DNA of 64,000 nt from Microbacterium sp. ET2 (GTDB lineage: Bacteria; Actinomycetota; Actinomycetes; Actinomycetales; Microbacteriaceae): the NCBI RefSeq assembly GCF_030347395.1, contig NZ_CP128170.1, forward strand, positions 2,294,001-2,358,000, written 5' to 3'. Below, piece by piece: positions 26,707 to 35,926 of this stretch; the stretch's first letter is position 1; each line of letters begins with the position of its first letter. The notes beneath the pieces were generated by a model. It had not been told where the DNA came from. It made no database searches and saw only the letters and a list, made by a program, of their open reading frames with translations. The position numbers and the translations under genes are program-made.

Positions 26707-27570
26707 TCACCGTTCGAAGACGGATGCCGCGGGCTTGGGCGACGGCGTCGCGTCACCGTCGGTCGCGATACGCGCTCCGCGCGCGAACTCGTCGACCTCC
26801 TGGCCTTCGGCCACCTTCGCGGGGTGGGGGCCTGCCGCCATCAGCCGCGGGAGCCACTGGGTCGGGAGGGGTGACGGGGAGGCGGCGACGACGAGGTTGC
26901 CGAACCGGCGACCCTTGAGCGTCTGCACCTCGGCCAGCACGATGACGTGGGGGAGCACCTCGCGCACCGTCGCCACCTGACGACGGGCGAAGGCGAGTCC
27001 TGCGCCGTCGGCGACGTTGACCAGCAGCACGCCGTCGGGGGCGAGGAGTGCGGCGGCCTCGCGGTAGAACTCCACCGTGGTCAGATGCGCCGGGGTCTGC
27101 GCCCCTGCGTAGACGTCGGAGACGAGCACGTCGACGGCTCCGACGAGCGCACGGGGGAGACGCGCGAGCCCGATTCGGGCGTCGCCGATCCGCACCCGGA
27201 TCGCCGCCCCCCGCGGAAGGGGCAGATGCTCGCGCACGAGGTCGACCAGGGGTTGCTCGAGTTCGATGACCTGCTGGCGCGACCCCGGCCGCGTCGCCTC
27301 GATGTAGCGCGGCACCGTCAGCGCACCGGCGCCGAGGTGCACGGCGGTGAGCGGCTGGCCGGGGAGCTTCAGGCGGTCGATCACCGCCGCCATCCGCAAC
27401 ACGTACTCGAAATGCAGGTGCGTCGGGTCGTCGAGGTCGACGTGCGACTGCGGCGTGCCGTCGACGATGAGCTCCCAGCCGGTGTCGTACTCCGACGGCG
27501 CGATCGTCGCGAGAGTGCCGTCGCCGAGCCGTGCCGAAGGTCGCACCTGTTCCACCCGAGCGCGCGCCAT
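26707..27570 (-). CDS. spermidine-synthase-like Rossmann protein
   Basis: This 287-residue cytosolic protein has a small N-terminal beta domain, then a class I methyltransferase-type fold with AVHLGAGALTVPRYI near residue 102, an acidic ribose-binding position in QQVIELEQPLVD, and VDVLVSDVYAGAQ near 163. It resembles the fused or stand-alone spermidine synthase family of actinobacteria, whose members often lack proof of polyamine activity. The start at ATG 27570 matches the TAGCGT hexamer 6 nt upstream. Confidence 0.8.
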   Translation of the reverse strand: MARARVEQVRPSARLGDGTLATIAPSEYDTGWELIVDGTPQSHVDLDDPTHLHFEYVLRMAAVIDRLKLPGQPLTAVHLGAGALTVPRYIEATRPGSRQQVIELEQPLVDLVREHLPLPRGAAIRVRIGDARIGLARLPRALVGAVDVLVSDVYAGAQTPAHLTTVEFYREAAALLAPDGVLLVNVADGAGLAFARRQVATVREVLPHVIVLAEVQTLKGRRFGNLVVAASPSPLPTQWLPRLMAAGPHPAKVAEGQEVDEFARGARIATDGDATPSPKPAASVFER

Positions 27571-27576
27571 GGCTCA

Positions 27577-27582
27577 ACGCTA
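27577..27582 (-). promoter_or_regulatory. -10 hexamer TAGCGT, leaderless start
   Basis: On the minus strand TAGCGT is followed by TGAGCC and then ATG 27570. Confidence 0.5.
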
Positions 27583-27763
27583 GCCCGCGGCGTCCGTCCG
27601 TCACGCCCCGGCCGCCGAAACAGAATCGCAACCTCACCGTGACCATCCGTGCGACGACGCGCGGGTACGGTCGAGGGATCACACTCCGTGGGCCGGTGCT
27701 GTCACACATATCGCTGTGCTCGCGACCCGAAAGGGACCCTCAAAAAGGAAGGTGCAGTACACG

Positions 27764-29431
27764 ATGCTTCACTCAACGAGAAAGCGCCTGCTCGCCGGCG
27801 CTGCGGCCATCGCCGTCGGATCGCTGATCCTGACGGCCTGCGCGAGCCAGCGCGACGAGGGCGGCGGAAGCGAGGAGCCGAGCGACGTCGACTCGACGTT
27901 CATCTTCGGAGCCTCCGGTGACGTGTCGAGCCTGGATCCGGCGTTCGCCAGCGACGGCGAGTCGTTCCGCGTCTCCCGGCAGATCTTCGAGGGCCTCGTG
28001 GGCGTCGAACCGGGAACCGCCGACCCCGCGCCGCTTCTGGCGAGCAGCTGGGAGCAGTCCGAGGACGGATTGAGCTACACCTTCACCCTCGAGGAGGGCG
28101 TGACCTTCCACGACGGCACCCCTTTCAACGCCGAAGCGGTGTGCGTCAACTTCGACCGCCAGAACAACTTCACCGGCATCGCCCAGAGCGAGAGCCTGTC
28201 GTACTACTGGGGCAAGCTCATGCGCGGCTACGCCGACACGGGCACCTCGATCTACGGCGGCTGCGAGGCGGTCAGCGACACCGAGGTCACGGTCACCCTG
28301 ACCGAGCCCTTCGCCGGATTCATCCCCGCCCTGTCGCTCCCCGCGTTCGCGATGCAGAGCCCGACGGCGCTGGAGGAATACGGCGCCGATGACGTCGGCG
28401 GCACCTCGGAGGCACCGACCCTCAGCGAGTACGCCACGGGTCACCCGACCGGCACCGGTCCGTTCCAGTTCGAGTCATGGGATCCGGGCAGCACCACCAC
28501 CCTCACCGCCTACGAGGACTACTGGGGCGAGCAGGGCGTGGTCGAGGAGATCATCTTCCAGGTGATCGGCGACACCACCGCGCGTCGCCAGGCGCTGGAG
28601 TCCGGCAGCATCGACGGCTACGACCTCGTCGCCCCCGCCGACCTCGGCGCGCTGGAGGAGGCGGGCTTCACCCTCATCAACCGCGACCCGTTCAACGTGC
28701 TCTACCTCGGCATGAACCAGGCCGTTCCCGAGCTCGCGGACGAGCGCGTGCGTCAGGCGATCGCCCATGCGATCGACAAGGAGCAGCTCATCTCGCAGGT
28801 GCTCCCCGAGGGCACCGAGGTGGCCACGCAGTTCATGCCCGACAGCGTGATCGGGTGGAACCCCGACGTCACCACCTACGAGTACGACCCGGAAGCCGCT
28901 CAGGCGCTGCTGGCCGAGGCGGGCTTCGACGAGTCGAACCCCCTCACCATCACGTTCAACTACCCGGTCAACATCTCTCGGCCGTACATGCCCAACCCCG
29001 AGCAGATCTTCACCAACCTGCAGTCCCAGCTCGAGGCCGTCGGCATCGTGCTCAATCCGGTCTCCAACGAATGGGGCGAGTACCTCGACCTCATCCAGGG
29101 CGGCAGCGAGCACGGCATCCACCTGCTCGGCTGGACCGGTGACTACAACGACCCCGACAACTTCGTGGGGACGTTCTTCGGTGCGCCCTCGAACGAGTGG
29201 GGCTTCGACAACGCCGAGATCTTCAGCGCCCTGACCACCGGCCGGGGCCTGGCCACCGCCGAGGAGCAGGAGTCGGCCTACGCCGACGCCAACGCGCAGA
29301 TCATGGAGTTCCTCCCCGGAATCCCGCTCGCCCACCCGGTGCCGACCCTCGTCTTCGACGAGCGCGTCACCTCGTACCCGGCGAGCCCCGTGCAGGACGA
29401 GGTCTACAACCTGGTCGAGCTCTCCGAGTAG
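27764..29431 (+). CDS. peptide/opine-type ABC transporter substrate-binding lipoprotein
   Basis: This 555-residue family 5 solute-binding protein has a lipoprotein signal ending LILTACASQ near residue 25. The mature part contains FIFGASGDVSSLDPAFASDG near 46 and the family signature EDGLSYTFTLEEGVTFHDG near 105. It would bind oligopeptides or similar solutes outside the cell and deliver them to the two permeases. A GGAAGG sequence precedes ATG 27764; an in-frame start at 27716 is less likely. The 193 bp upstream show no promoter I can defend. Confidence 0.9.
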   Translation: MLHSTRKRLLAGAAAIAVGSLILTACASQRDEGGGSEEPSDVDSTFIFGASGDVSSLDPAFASDGESFRVSRQIFEGLVGVEPGTADPAPLLASSWEQSEDGLSYTFTLEEGVTFHDGTPFNAEAVCVNFDRQNNFTGIAQSESLSYYWGKLMRGYADTGTSIYGGCEAVSDTEVTVTLTEPFAGFIPALSLPAFAMQSPTALEEYGADDVGGTSEAPTLSEYATGHPTGTGPFQFESWDPGSTTTLTAYEDYWGEQGVVEEIIFQVIGDTTARRQALESGSIDGYDLVAPADLGALEEAGFTLINRDPFNVLYLGMNQAVPELADERVRQAIAHAIDKEQLISQVLPEGTEVATQFMPDSVIGWNPDVTTYEYDPEAAQALLAEAGFDESNPLTITFNYPVNISRPYMPNPEQIFTNLQSQLEAVGIVLNPVSNEWGEYLDLIQGGSEHGIHLLGWTGDYNDPDNFVGTFFGAPSNEWGFDNAEIFSALTTGRGLATAEEQESAYADANAQIMEFLPGIPLAHPVPTLVFDERVTSYPASPVQDEVYNLVELSE

Positions 29432-29439
29432 CGACGATC

Positions 29440-29482
29440 CGGATGTCGCGGCGCGGCCCCGAACGCCGCGCCGCGACATCCG
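29440..29482 (+). terminator. 17-bp perfect stem-loop between binding protein and permease genes
   Basis: Arms 29440-29456 and 29466-29482 pair perfectly around a 9-nt loop, starting 9 bp after the binding-protein stop. There is no T-run, so it is more likely a processing or attenuation element that keeps binding-protein mRNA abundant over permease mRNA. Confidence 0.6.
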
Positions 29483-29560
29483 CTCGTCTTCTCCTCCGCA
29501 CGACCGCGCCCCCGGCCCCACCCCCGGATCCGGGGCGCACGTCCTCGAAGGCTGCCTTCC

Positions 29561-30565
29561 GTGATACGCACCATCGGCAAGAGGATCCTCTTGCTCATCC
29601 CGACGCTGTTCGGGTTGTCCATCCTGCTGTTCCTCTGGGTCCGCGCCCTCCCGGGCGGACCCGCCGTCGCGCTCCTCGGTGAGCGGGCGACCCCCGAGGC
29701 GGTCGCCGAGATCAACCGTCTCTACGGCTTCGACCGACCGCTGTTCGAGCAGTACATCGTCTGGCTCGGGCGGCTGCTGTCGGGCGACTTCGGCACGTCG
29801 ATCCAGACCGGGCGCGCCGTCACCGAGGAGTTCTGGCGCCGCTTCCCCGCGACCCTCGAGCTCTCCAGCGCTGCGCTCCTCATCGCCGTCGGGGTCGGCA
29901 TCCCCCTCGGATACTGGGCGGCCCGCCGGCACGGCAAGGCCACCGATCACCTCACGGTGGCCGCGAGCCTTCTCGGCATCACGATCCCGGTGTTCTTCCT
30001 GGCGTTCCTGCTCAAGTGGGTGTTCGCGGTGCAGCTGGGCTGGCTGCCGTCGGAGGGGCGGCAGGACCCGCGCATCGACGCGACCCACTACACGAACTTC
30101 TACATCCTCGACGGGATCATCACGGGGGAGTGGGATGCCTCGTGGGATGCGATCCTGCACCTGATCCTGCCCGCGGTGGCGCTCGCCACGATTCCGCTGG
30201 CGATCATCGTGCGGATCACCCGCGCGTCGGTGCTCGAGGTGCAGAACGCCGACTACGTCCGCACCGGCATGGCCAAGGGCGTGCCGCGGGGGACGATCCG
30301 CGGGCGTTTCATCCTTCGCAATGCACTGCTCCCGGTCGTGACGACCGTGGGTCTGCAGACGGGGCTGCTCATCTCGGGGGCGGTGCTCACCGAGACGGTG
30401 TTCGCCTTCCCGGGGATCGGGTCGTTCCTCGCCCGCGCCATCTTCACCCGTGACTTCCCGGTGCTGCAGGGCTTCATCATCTTCATCGCGATCGCGTACG
30501 CCCTGATCAACCTGATCGTGGATGTCTCGTACAGCTTCATCGACCCGAGAGTGAGGGTCCAATGA
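29561..30565 (+). CDS. ABC transporter permease, DppB type
   Basis: This 334-residue permease has an N-terminal helix (RILLLIPTLFGLSILLFLWV) followed by the family's extracellular loop and five more helices. The coupling loop reads YVRTGMAKGVPRGTIRGRF near residue 233. The start is GTG 29561 with GAAGG 9 nt upstream. It overlaps the next permease gene by 4 bp. Confidence 0.92.
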   Translation: MIRTIGKRILLLIPTLFGLSILLFLWVRALPGGPAVALLGERATPEAVAEINRLYGFDRPLFEQYIVWLGRLLSGDFGTSIQTGRAVTEEFWRRFPATLELSSAALLIAVGVGIPLGYWAARRHGKATDHLTVAASLLGITIPVFFLAFLLKWVFAVQLGWLPSEGRQDPRIDATHYTNFYILDGIITGEWDASWDAILHLILPAVALATIPLAIIVRITRASVLEVQNADYVRTGMAKGVPRGTIRGRFILRNALLPVVTTVGLQTGLLISGAVLTETVFAFPGIGSFLARAIFTRDFPVLQGFIIFIAIAYALINLIVDVSYSFIDPRVRVQ

Positions 30566-31521
30566 CCTCGGCGATGCTTCCCCCCGCCCCCAGCGGCGGG
30601 CCGGTCGACGACACCGCCGTCGACGACCGGGAGCTCCTGGACGCGCAGGTGCGCGGCGGCTTCTGGCGCGACGTCTTCCGGCGGCTCCGCCGCAATCCAT
30701 CGGCGTGGGTGGGCGCGATCATCATCGCGCTGTTCGTCCTCGTCGCCGCGCTCGCGCCCGTGCTCGCGCCCTACGGCCCCACCGACCTCCCGGGCCAGCG
30801 GTACATCACTCCGACGGACATCCCGGGTCCGGGCGAGCTGCCGCAGTTCCCGCTCGGTCTCGACCGCTTCGGCGGCGATGTGCTGTCCAAGCTCATCTGG
30901 GGCGCGCAGGCGTCGCTCACGATCGGCGTGGTCTCGACCGCGTTCGGGCTCCTCGGCGGCATGCTGCTCGGCCTCATCGCCGGCGCGTTCGGCGGATGGG
31001 TCGACGTCGTGGTGATGCGCTTCGTCGACATCCTCCTCTCGGTGCCCTCGCTCCTGCTCGCGGTGTCGATCGCGGCGATCCTGGGGCAGACCCAGCTGTC
31101 GGTCATGATCGCGATCGGCGCCGCGCAGGTGCCGGTGTTCGCGCGGCTGCTGCGCGCGTCGATGCTCCAGCAGCGCTCGGCCGACTACGTGCTGTCGGCG
31201 CAGACGCTCGGCCTCGGTCGCGGCAAGATCACGATGAGCCACGTGCTGCCCAACGCCATCGGCCCGGTCATCGTGCAGGGCACGCTGTCGCTGGCGACCG
31301 CCGTCATCGAGGCGGCGGCTCTGTCGTTCCTGGGGCTCGGCGGTGGGCTCCCGCAGACCGCGGAGTGGGGGCGCATGCTCACCTACGCCCAGCTCGAGCT
31401 CGCGATCGCGCCGTGGCTGGCGTTCCTGCCCGGTGCCTGCATCACGATCACGGCGCTCGGGTTCACCCTGCTCGGCGAGGCGCTGCGCGAGGCGATGGAC
31501 CCCCGCACCCGCGCGCGGTAG
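30562..31521 (+). CDS. ABC transporter permease, DppC type
   Basis: This 319-residue permease has a hydrophilic N-terminus of about 45 residues, the OppC-type first helix near 53-73, and the coupling loop DYVLSAQTLGLGRGKITMSH near residue 210. It forms the heterodimeric channel with the DppB-type subunit. The ATPase partner is not downstream. It lies on the opposite strand beyond tandem palindromes. Confidence 0.92.
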   Translation: MTSAMLPPAPSGGPVDDTAVDDRELLDAQVRGGFWRDVFRRLRRNPSAWVGAIIIALFVLVAALAPVLAPYGPTDLPGQRYITPTDIPGPGELPQFPLGLDRFGGDVLSKLIWGAQASLTIGVVSTAFGLLGGMLLGLIAGAFGGWVDVVVMRFVDILLSVPSLLLAVSIAAILGQTQLSVMIAIGAAQVPVFARLLRASMLQQRSADYVLSAQTLGLGRGKITMSHVLPNAIGPVIVQGTLSLATAVIEAAALSFLGLGGGLPQTAEWGRMLTYAQLELAIAPWLAFLPGACITITALGFTLLGEALREAMDPRTRAR

Positions 31522-31544
31522 CGCCGGATCGCGTCACTTCACCG

Positions 31545-31656
31545 TTCGCCTGTCGCGATCTGCGCTCGCGCGCGGCCGATCGCGACAGGCGAGCGCTGGC
31601 GCTGACCATTCGCCTGTCGCGATCTGCGTTCGCGCGCGGCCGATCGCGACAGGCGA
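31545..31656. repeat. two tandem 48-bp palindromic units
   Basis: Copies at 31545-31592 and 31609-31656 are identical except for one base. Each has perfect 15-bp arms TCGCCTGTCGCGATC / GATCGCGACAGGCGA. The period is 64 bp. They lie between the convergent permease and ATPase genes and could terminate transcription from both sides. Confidence 0.85.
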
Positions 31657-31716
31657 AGCGGTGGCGGCGCAGCCGCGAAGCGCGAGCGGGGTCAGCAGCC
31701 GCGAGCGCGAGAGGGG

Positions 31717-33456
31717 TCAGACGGCGATGTCGAGCTCGTTGCCCGGGATCGAGGCGAGCAGGCGCCGGGTGTAGGGGTCGCGCGGGTTGGTGAAGATCTC
31801 CTCGCCCGACGCCGCCTCCACGAGGTGCCCGTCCTTCATCACGCAGACGTAGTCGCTGATCAGCCGCACCACCGCGAGGTCGTGCGAGATGAACAGGTAG
31901 CTCAGTCCGTACTCGCGCTGCAGGTCGCGCAGAAGCCGAAGCACCTGATCCTGCACGAGCACGTCGAGCGCCGAGACGGGCTCGTCGCAGACGATGAGCT
32001 CGGGCGAGAGCGCCAGAGCCCGCGCAATCGCGACGCGCTGACGCTGGCCACCCGACAGCTCCGACGGGTAGCGCCGCATCATCGAGGCCGGAAGCGCCAC
32101 ATCATCCAGCAGCTGCCGCACCCGCTTGGTGCGCTCGGCCGACGAGCCGCGCCGATAGAACTCCAGCGGCTCCTCGATCAGCCGCTCGATGGTGAACATC
32201 GGGTTCAGCGACGAGTAGGGATCCTGGAAGATCGGCTGCACCTTCTGTCGGAAGTCCCGCAGTGCCCGGCCCTTGAGGGTCGACACGTCGACCCCGTCGA
32301 ACGAGATGGTGCCGCTGGTCGGTTCGACGACCTTCAGCATCATCCGCGCCGTCGTGGTCTTCCCCGACCCGGACTCCCCGACGATCGCGACGGTCTGCCC
32401 GCGCGGGATGGCGAAGGAGACGTCCTCGACCGCGACGAAGTCCTCCTTGCGCCCTCGCACCGGGAAGGTCTTGGTCAGCCCCTCGACCTCGACGATGTGG
32501 TCGGGTGCCGCCTCGACGCCCGGCTCGGCCGGCGCAGCCGGCTCGGTCACCACGACGGTCGCGGATGCCACGGGCACGGCCGGCCCGGCGGCATCCGTCT
32601 TCTCGGCCCGGCGGAAGGCCTCGGGACGCAGCCGCACCGCCGCCACCGACGGCGCGGCCTTCACCAGCGCCTGAGTGTAGGGCTGCTGCGGGTCTTCGAG
32701 GATCTGGCGGGCGGGGCCCTGCTCGACGATGCGCCCTCGGTGCATGACGACCACGCGCGAGGCGCGCTCGGCGGCGAGGCCGAGGTCGTGCGTGATGAGC
32801 ATGACCGAGGTGCCGGTGTCGCTGGTCATCCTGTCGAGCTGGTCGAGGATCGTCTTCTGCACGGTCACGTCGAGGGCGCTCGTGGGCTCGTCGGCGATGA
32901 GGAGCTTGGGGTTGCACGCCAGGCCGATCGCGATGAGCGCGCGCTGGCGCATGCCGCCGGAGAACTCGTGCGGGTACTGCTTGGCGCGGGCGGCGGCGTC
33001 GGGAAGACCCGCCGCCTCGAGGGTCTCCACGACCCTGCGGTCGACGTCCTTACGGGTGGCGAGGCCGTGCGCGAGAAGGGTCTCGGCGACCTGGGTGCCG
33101 ATCTTCGCGACCGGATTGAGGTTCGACATCGGGTCCTGCGGCACGAGGCCGATCGAGCGGCCGCGCACCTGGCGCATCACCGACTCGGGGGCCCCGACGA
33201 GGTTCTCGCCTTCGAAGAGGATGCTGCCCTGCGTCACCCGCCCGTTGCCCGGGAGGAGCCCAATCACCGCCATCGCCGTGGTGGACTTCCCCGACCCCGA
33301 CTCGCCGACGATGGCGAGGGTCTCGCCGGCAGCGAGGTCGAGGTCGACCCCTTCGACGGCGTGCACCGTCCCGTCGACGGTGCGGAACTCCACGGCCATG
33401 TCGCGGACCTGCAGAAGCGGCGTCCCTGCCGTGGGCCGCTCGAAAGATCGGGGCAT
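31717..33456 (-). CDS. fused double ATP-binding protein of a peptide ABC importer (DppD-DppF)
   Basis: The protein has 579 residues from ATG 33456, which has AGGA 7 nt upstream. A longer start at 33495 is possible. Two complete nucleotide-binding domains are present. The first has GESGSGKSTTAMAVIGLLPG near residue 46, FSGGMRQRALIAIGLAC and LLIADEPTSALDVTVQ. The second has GESGSGKTTTARMMLKVV near 370, LSGGQRQRVAIARALAL and LIVCDEPVSALDVLVQ. An Ala/Val/Pro-rich linker lies at about residues 285-330. It almost certainly energises the permease pair encoded convergently at 29561-31521. Confidence 0.92.
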   Translation of the reverse strand: MPRSFERPTAGTPLLQVRDMAVEFRTVDGTVHAVEGVDLDLAAGETLAIVGESGSGKSTTAMAVIGLLPGNGRVTQGSILFEGENLVGAPESVMRQVRGRSIGLVPQDPMSNLNPVAKIGTQVAETLLAHGLATRKDVDRRVVETLEAAGLPDAAARAKQYPHEFSGGMRQRALIAIGLACNPKLLIADEPTSALDVTVQKTILDQLDRMTSDTGTSVMLITHDLGLAAERASRVVVMHRGRIVEQGPARQILEDPQQPYTQALVKAAPSVAAVRLRPEAFRRAEKTDAAGPAVPVASATVVVTEPAAPAEPGVEAAPDHIVEVEGLTKTFPVRGRKEDFVAVEDVSFAIPRGQTVAIVGESGSGKTTTARMMLKVVEPTSGTISFDGVDVSTLKGRALRDFRQKVQPIFQDPYSSLNPMFTIERLIEEPLEFYRRGSSAERTKRVRQLLDDVALPASMMRRYPSELSGGQRQRVAIARALALSPELIVCDEPVSALDVLVQDQVLRLLRDLQREYGLSYLFISHDLAVVRLISDYVCVMKDGHLVEAASGEEIFTNPRDPYTRRLLASIPGNELDIAV

Positions 33457-33536
33457 CCCCCCATCCTGCCTCGGCGCGGGGGTCGGCGCATCCACCGGGG
33501 GGAGCCTTTATTCATCCGTAACGTGGCGCCGCGGCG

Positions 33537-33542
33537 TAGCGT
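33537..33542 (+). promoter_or_regulatory. -10 hexamer TAGCGT, leaderless start of pxpA
   Basis: TAGCGT ends 6 nt before ATG 33549. Confidence 0.45.
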
Positions 33543-33548
33543 GAAGGC

Positions 33549-34304
33549 ATGGGCGCGATCGACCTCAATGCCGACCTGGGGGAGACGGTCGACGGGATGC
33601 CGACGGCCGACGATGCCGCGATGTTCGCCGTGATCTCCAGCGCGAGCATCGCCTGCGGCGGCCACGCGGGCGATGAACGATCGATGCGCGAGGCGGTGGC
33701 GCGCGCGGCCGCGCACGACGTCGCCGTCGGGGCGCATCCGTCCTATCCCGACCCGGCGAATTTCGGGCGGGCGCCGATGGCGATCGCGGCGGCCGACCTG
33801 CGCGTCGAGGTCGCGGGGCAGCTGCGGACGCTGGCGGCGGCGGGCGCCGACATCCGGTACGTCAAGCCGCATGGCGCGCTCTACCACGCGGTGTCGGTCG
33901 ACGCCGAGCAGGCGCGCGCGATGGCCGAGGCGGTGGCCGAGCTCGCGGGATTGCTCGGGCGCGCGGTGCCGATCCTCGGCATGCCGGGGGAGATCACTCG
34001 GGCCGCCGGAGCGGCCGGTCTGCCGTTCGTGGTCGAGGCCTTCCTCGACCGCGGTTACCTCCCGAGCGGGGGCCTCGTGCCGCGGGGGCGCCCCGGGGCC
34101 GTGCTCGACGACGCGGCCGCGGCCGCGGAGCGGGCGATCCGGCTGGCGCGCTCGGGGGAGGTCGTCGCCGTCGACGGGTCGGTGCTCGAGGTCGCGGCGG
34201 CGTCGCTCTGCCTGCACGGCGATTCACCGGCCGCCGTGGCGATGGGCCGTGCGGTGCGCGAGGCGCTCGACGCGGCGGGCCTGATCGTGCGATCGCCGTG
34301 GTGA
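33549..34304 (+). CDS. pxpA: 5-oxoprolinase subunit A (LamB/YcsF family)
   Basis: This 251-residue protein begins MGAIDLNADLGETVDG, the family's N-terminal metal-site motif. It continues with ACGGHAGDERSMREAV near residue 36, DVAVGAHPSYPDPANFG near 60, and VKPHGALYHAVS near 108. With PxpB and PxpC it hydrolyses 5-oxoproline (pyroglutamate) to glutamate using ATP. It overlaps the pxpBC gene in GTGA and sits next to a peptide importer, which fits salvage of N-terminal pyroglutamate. Confidence 0.92.
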   Translation: MGAIDLNADLGETVDGMPTADDAAMFAVISSASIACGGHAGDERSMREAVARAAAHDVAVGAHPSYPDPANFGRAPMAIAAADLRVEVAGQLRTLAAAGADIRYVKPHGALYHAVSVDAEQARAMAEAVAELAGLLGRAVPILGMPGEITRAAGAAGLPFVVEAFLDRGYLPSGGLVPRGRPGAVLDDAAAAAERAIRLARSGEVVAVDGSVLEVAAASLCLHGDSPAAVAMGRAVREALDAAGLIVRSPW

Positions 34305-35908
34305 GGCGCGCGACGGTGAGACTGCTGCCGATGGGCGACGCGGTCCTCGTCGAGGTGGCGGGACTCGACGACGTGCTGGCGCTCCACGCCCGCCTCGTCG
34401 CATCCGCCCCCGACGGCGTCGTCGACATCGTGCCCGCGGCGCAGACGGTGCTCGTCACGGTCGATCGCGCGGTGCTGAGTCTCTCCCGGGTGCGGGGCTG
34501 GGTGACGGATGCCGCGGGCGCGGCCTTCTCGGAGGAGACGGTGGCGGGGCCGGAGGTCGTGCTCGACATCCGCTACGACGGTCCCGACCTCGCCGAGACC
34601 GCGGAGCTTCTCGGAGTGTCGGTCGCTGAGCTCGTCGGGGCGCACGCGGCGGCGACGTGGACCGTCGCGTTCACCGGATTCGCGCCCGGATTCGGGTATC
34701 TCGTGAGCAGCGACTGGCCCTTCGACGTGCCGCGGCTCGATTCCCCGCGCACCCGTGTGCCGGCCGGCGCGGTCGGTGTGGCGGGGGTGTTCTCGGGGGC
34801 CTACCCGCGCGAGACCCCCGGCGGATGGCGTCTGCTCGGCACCACGGACGCACCGCTGTTCGACCCGACCGGCGAGAACCCTGCGCTCCTCGCGCCGGGT
34901 GCGCGGGTGCGGATCCGCGCGGTCGAGGCCCGCGAGCGCACCTTCGCGGGGAGTGAGCGCACCCTCGCGGGGAGCGAGCGCACCCTCGCGGGCGATGAGC
35001 GCACTCTCGCGGACGCGGACGCGGGCGCGGGGGTGGGGGCGGGGTTCCGGGTCGAGGAGGCGGGGCTGCTCGCCACGGTGCAGGACCTCGGCCGGTCGGG
35101 CGCCGCCGCCCTCGGCATCGCCCGCTCGGGCGCGATGGACCGCCGGGCCCTCGGCGCCGCGAACCGTCTCGTCGGCAACCCCGACGGCGCCGCGGCGATC
35201 GAGATCACCCTCGGCGGGTTCCGCGCACTCGCCCTCGCCGACCTCTCATTCGCCGTCACCGGCGGCAGCGGCCAGGTCCGCATCGCGGGGCGCATCGTCG
35301 ACCCCTACGCCGCGCATCGCTGGCCCGCCGGTGCCGAGCTCGAGGTCGGGTGGATCGAGCGGGGCGCCCGTGCGTATCTCGCCGTTCGCGGCGGCGTCGA
35401 CGCGCCGACGGTCCGCGGGTCGCGTGCCACAGACATCCTCTCCGGGCTCGGCCCCGCACCGCTCGCGGCGGGCGACGTCGTGCGGGCCGGGCCCGACCCC
35501 GCCCTCCCGGTCCCGCCCGCCCCCGACGCCCCGTGGGGCGCGCCCGACGGCGACGACCTCGAGGTCGAGCTCGCGCCGGGGCCGCGCGCCGACTGGTTCA
35601 CCGCCGAGGCGGGCGCGATCCTCTTCGAAACGACCTGGACCGTCTCGGGCGCCGCCGACCGCGTCGGCATCCGCCTCGACGGTCCCGCCCTCGTCCGCGC
35701 GCGTCGCGACGAACTCCCCAGCGAGGGCATGGTGCCGGGGGCCCTGCAGGTGCCGCCCTCCGGCCGACCCACGATCCTCGGGCCCGACGCGCCGGTCACC
35801 GGCGGGTACCCGGTGATCGCGGTCGTGACGGATGCTGCGCGCGACGCGCTCGCCCAGGCTCGGCCGGGCAGCCGCATCCGCTTCCGCCACGCGCGTCCGA
35901 CGGACTGA
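34301..35908 (+). CDS. pxpBC: fused 5-oxoprolinase subunits B and C
   Basis: This 535-residue protein joins both KipI/KipA-type subunits. The PxpB part (about residues 1-208) contains WTVAFTGFAPGFGYLVSSDW near 120 and a VPAGAVGVAG motif. The PxpC part (about 245-535) contains ATVQDLGRSGAAALGIARSG near 260 and YPVIAVVTDAARDALAQA near the end. The joining linker has four 7-residue repeats of the type ERTLAGS, encoded by 21-bp repeats at 34934-35017. The GTG start at 34301 overlaps the pxpA stop, giving translational coupling. Confidence 0.9.
   Translation: MRRATVRLLPMGDAVLVEVAGLDDVLALHARLVASAPDGVVDIVPAAQTVLVTVDRAVLSLSRVRGWVTDAAGAAFSEETVAGPEVVLDIRYDGPDLAETAELLGVSVAELVGAHAAATWTVAFTGFAPGFGYLVSSDWPFDVPRLDSPRTRVPAGAVGVAGVFSGAYPRETPGGWRLLGTTDAPLFDPTGENPALLAPGARVRIRAVEARERTFAGSERTLAGSERTLAGDERTLADADAGAGVGAGFRVEEAGLLATVQDLGRSGAAALGIARSGAMDRRALGAANRLVGNPDGAAAIEITLGGFRALALADLSFAVTGGSGQVRIAGRIVDPYAAHRWPAGAELEVGWIERGARAYLAVRGGVDAPTVRGSRATDILSGLGPAPLAAGDVVRAGPDPALPVPPAPDAPWGAPDGDDLEVELAPGPRADWFTAEAGAILFETTWTVSGAADRVGIRLDGPALVRARRDELPSEGMVPGALQVPPSGRPTILGPDAPVTGGYPVIAVVTDAARDALAQARPGSRIRFRHARPTD
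34934..35017 (+). repeat. four in-frame 21-bp tandem repeats in the pxpBC linker
   Basis: Units start at 34934, 34955, 34976 and 34997 and encode ERTFAGS, ERTLAGS, ERTLAGD and ERTLADA. The fourth unit contains GCACTCTCGCGG, the same 12 bases that end palindromic element A at 9032-9043. Confidence 0.85.
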
Positions 35909-35926
35909 GCCGCGCGGGCGCTCCGC

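Noticed and set aside
31545..31656. Tandem palindromes as a CRISPR array
   Set aside because: There are only two units, the spacer is 16 bp and non-variable in context, and no cas genes are nearby.
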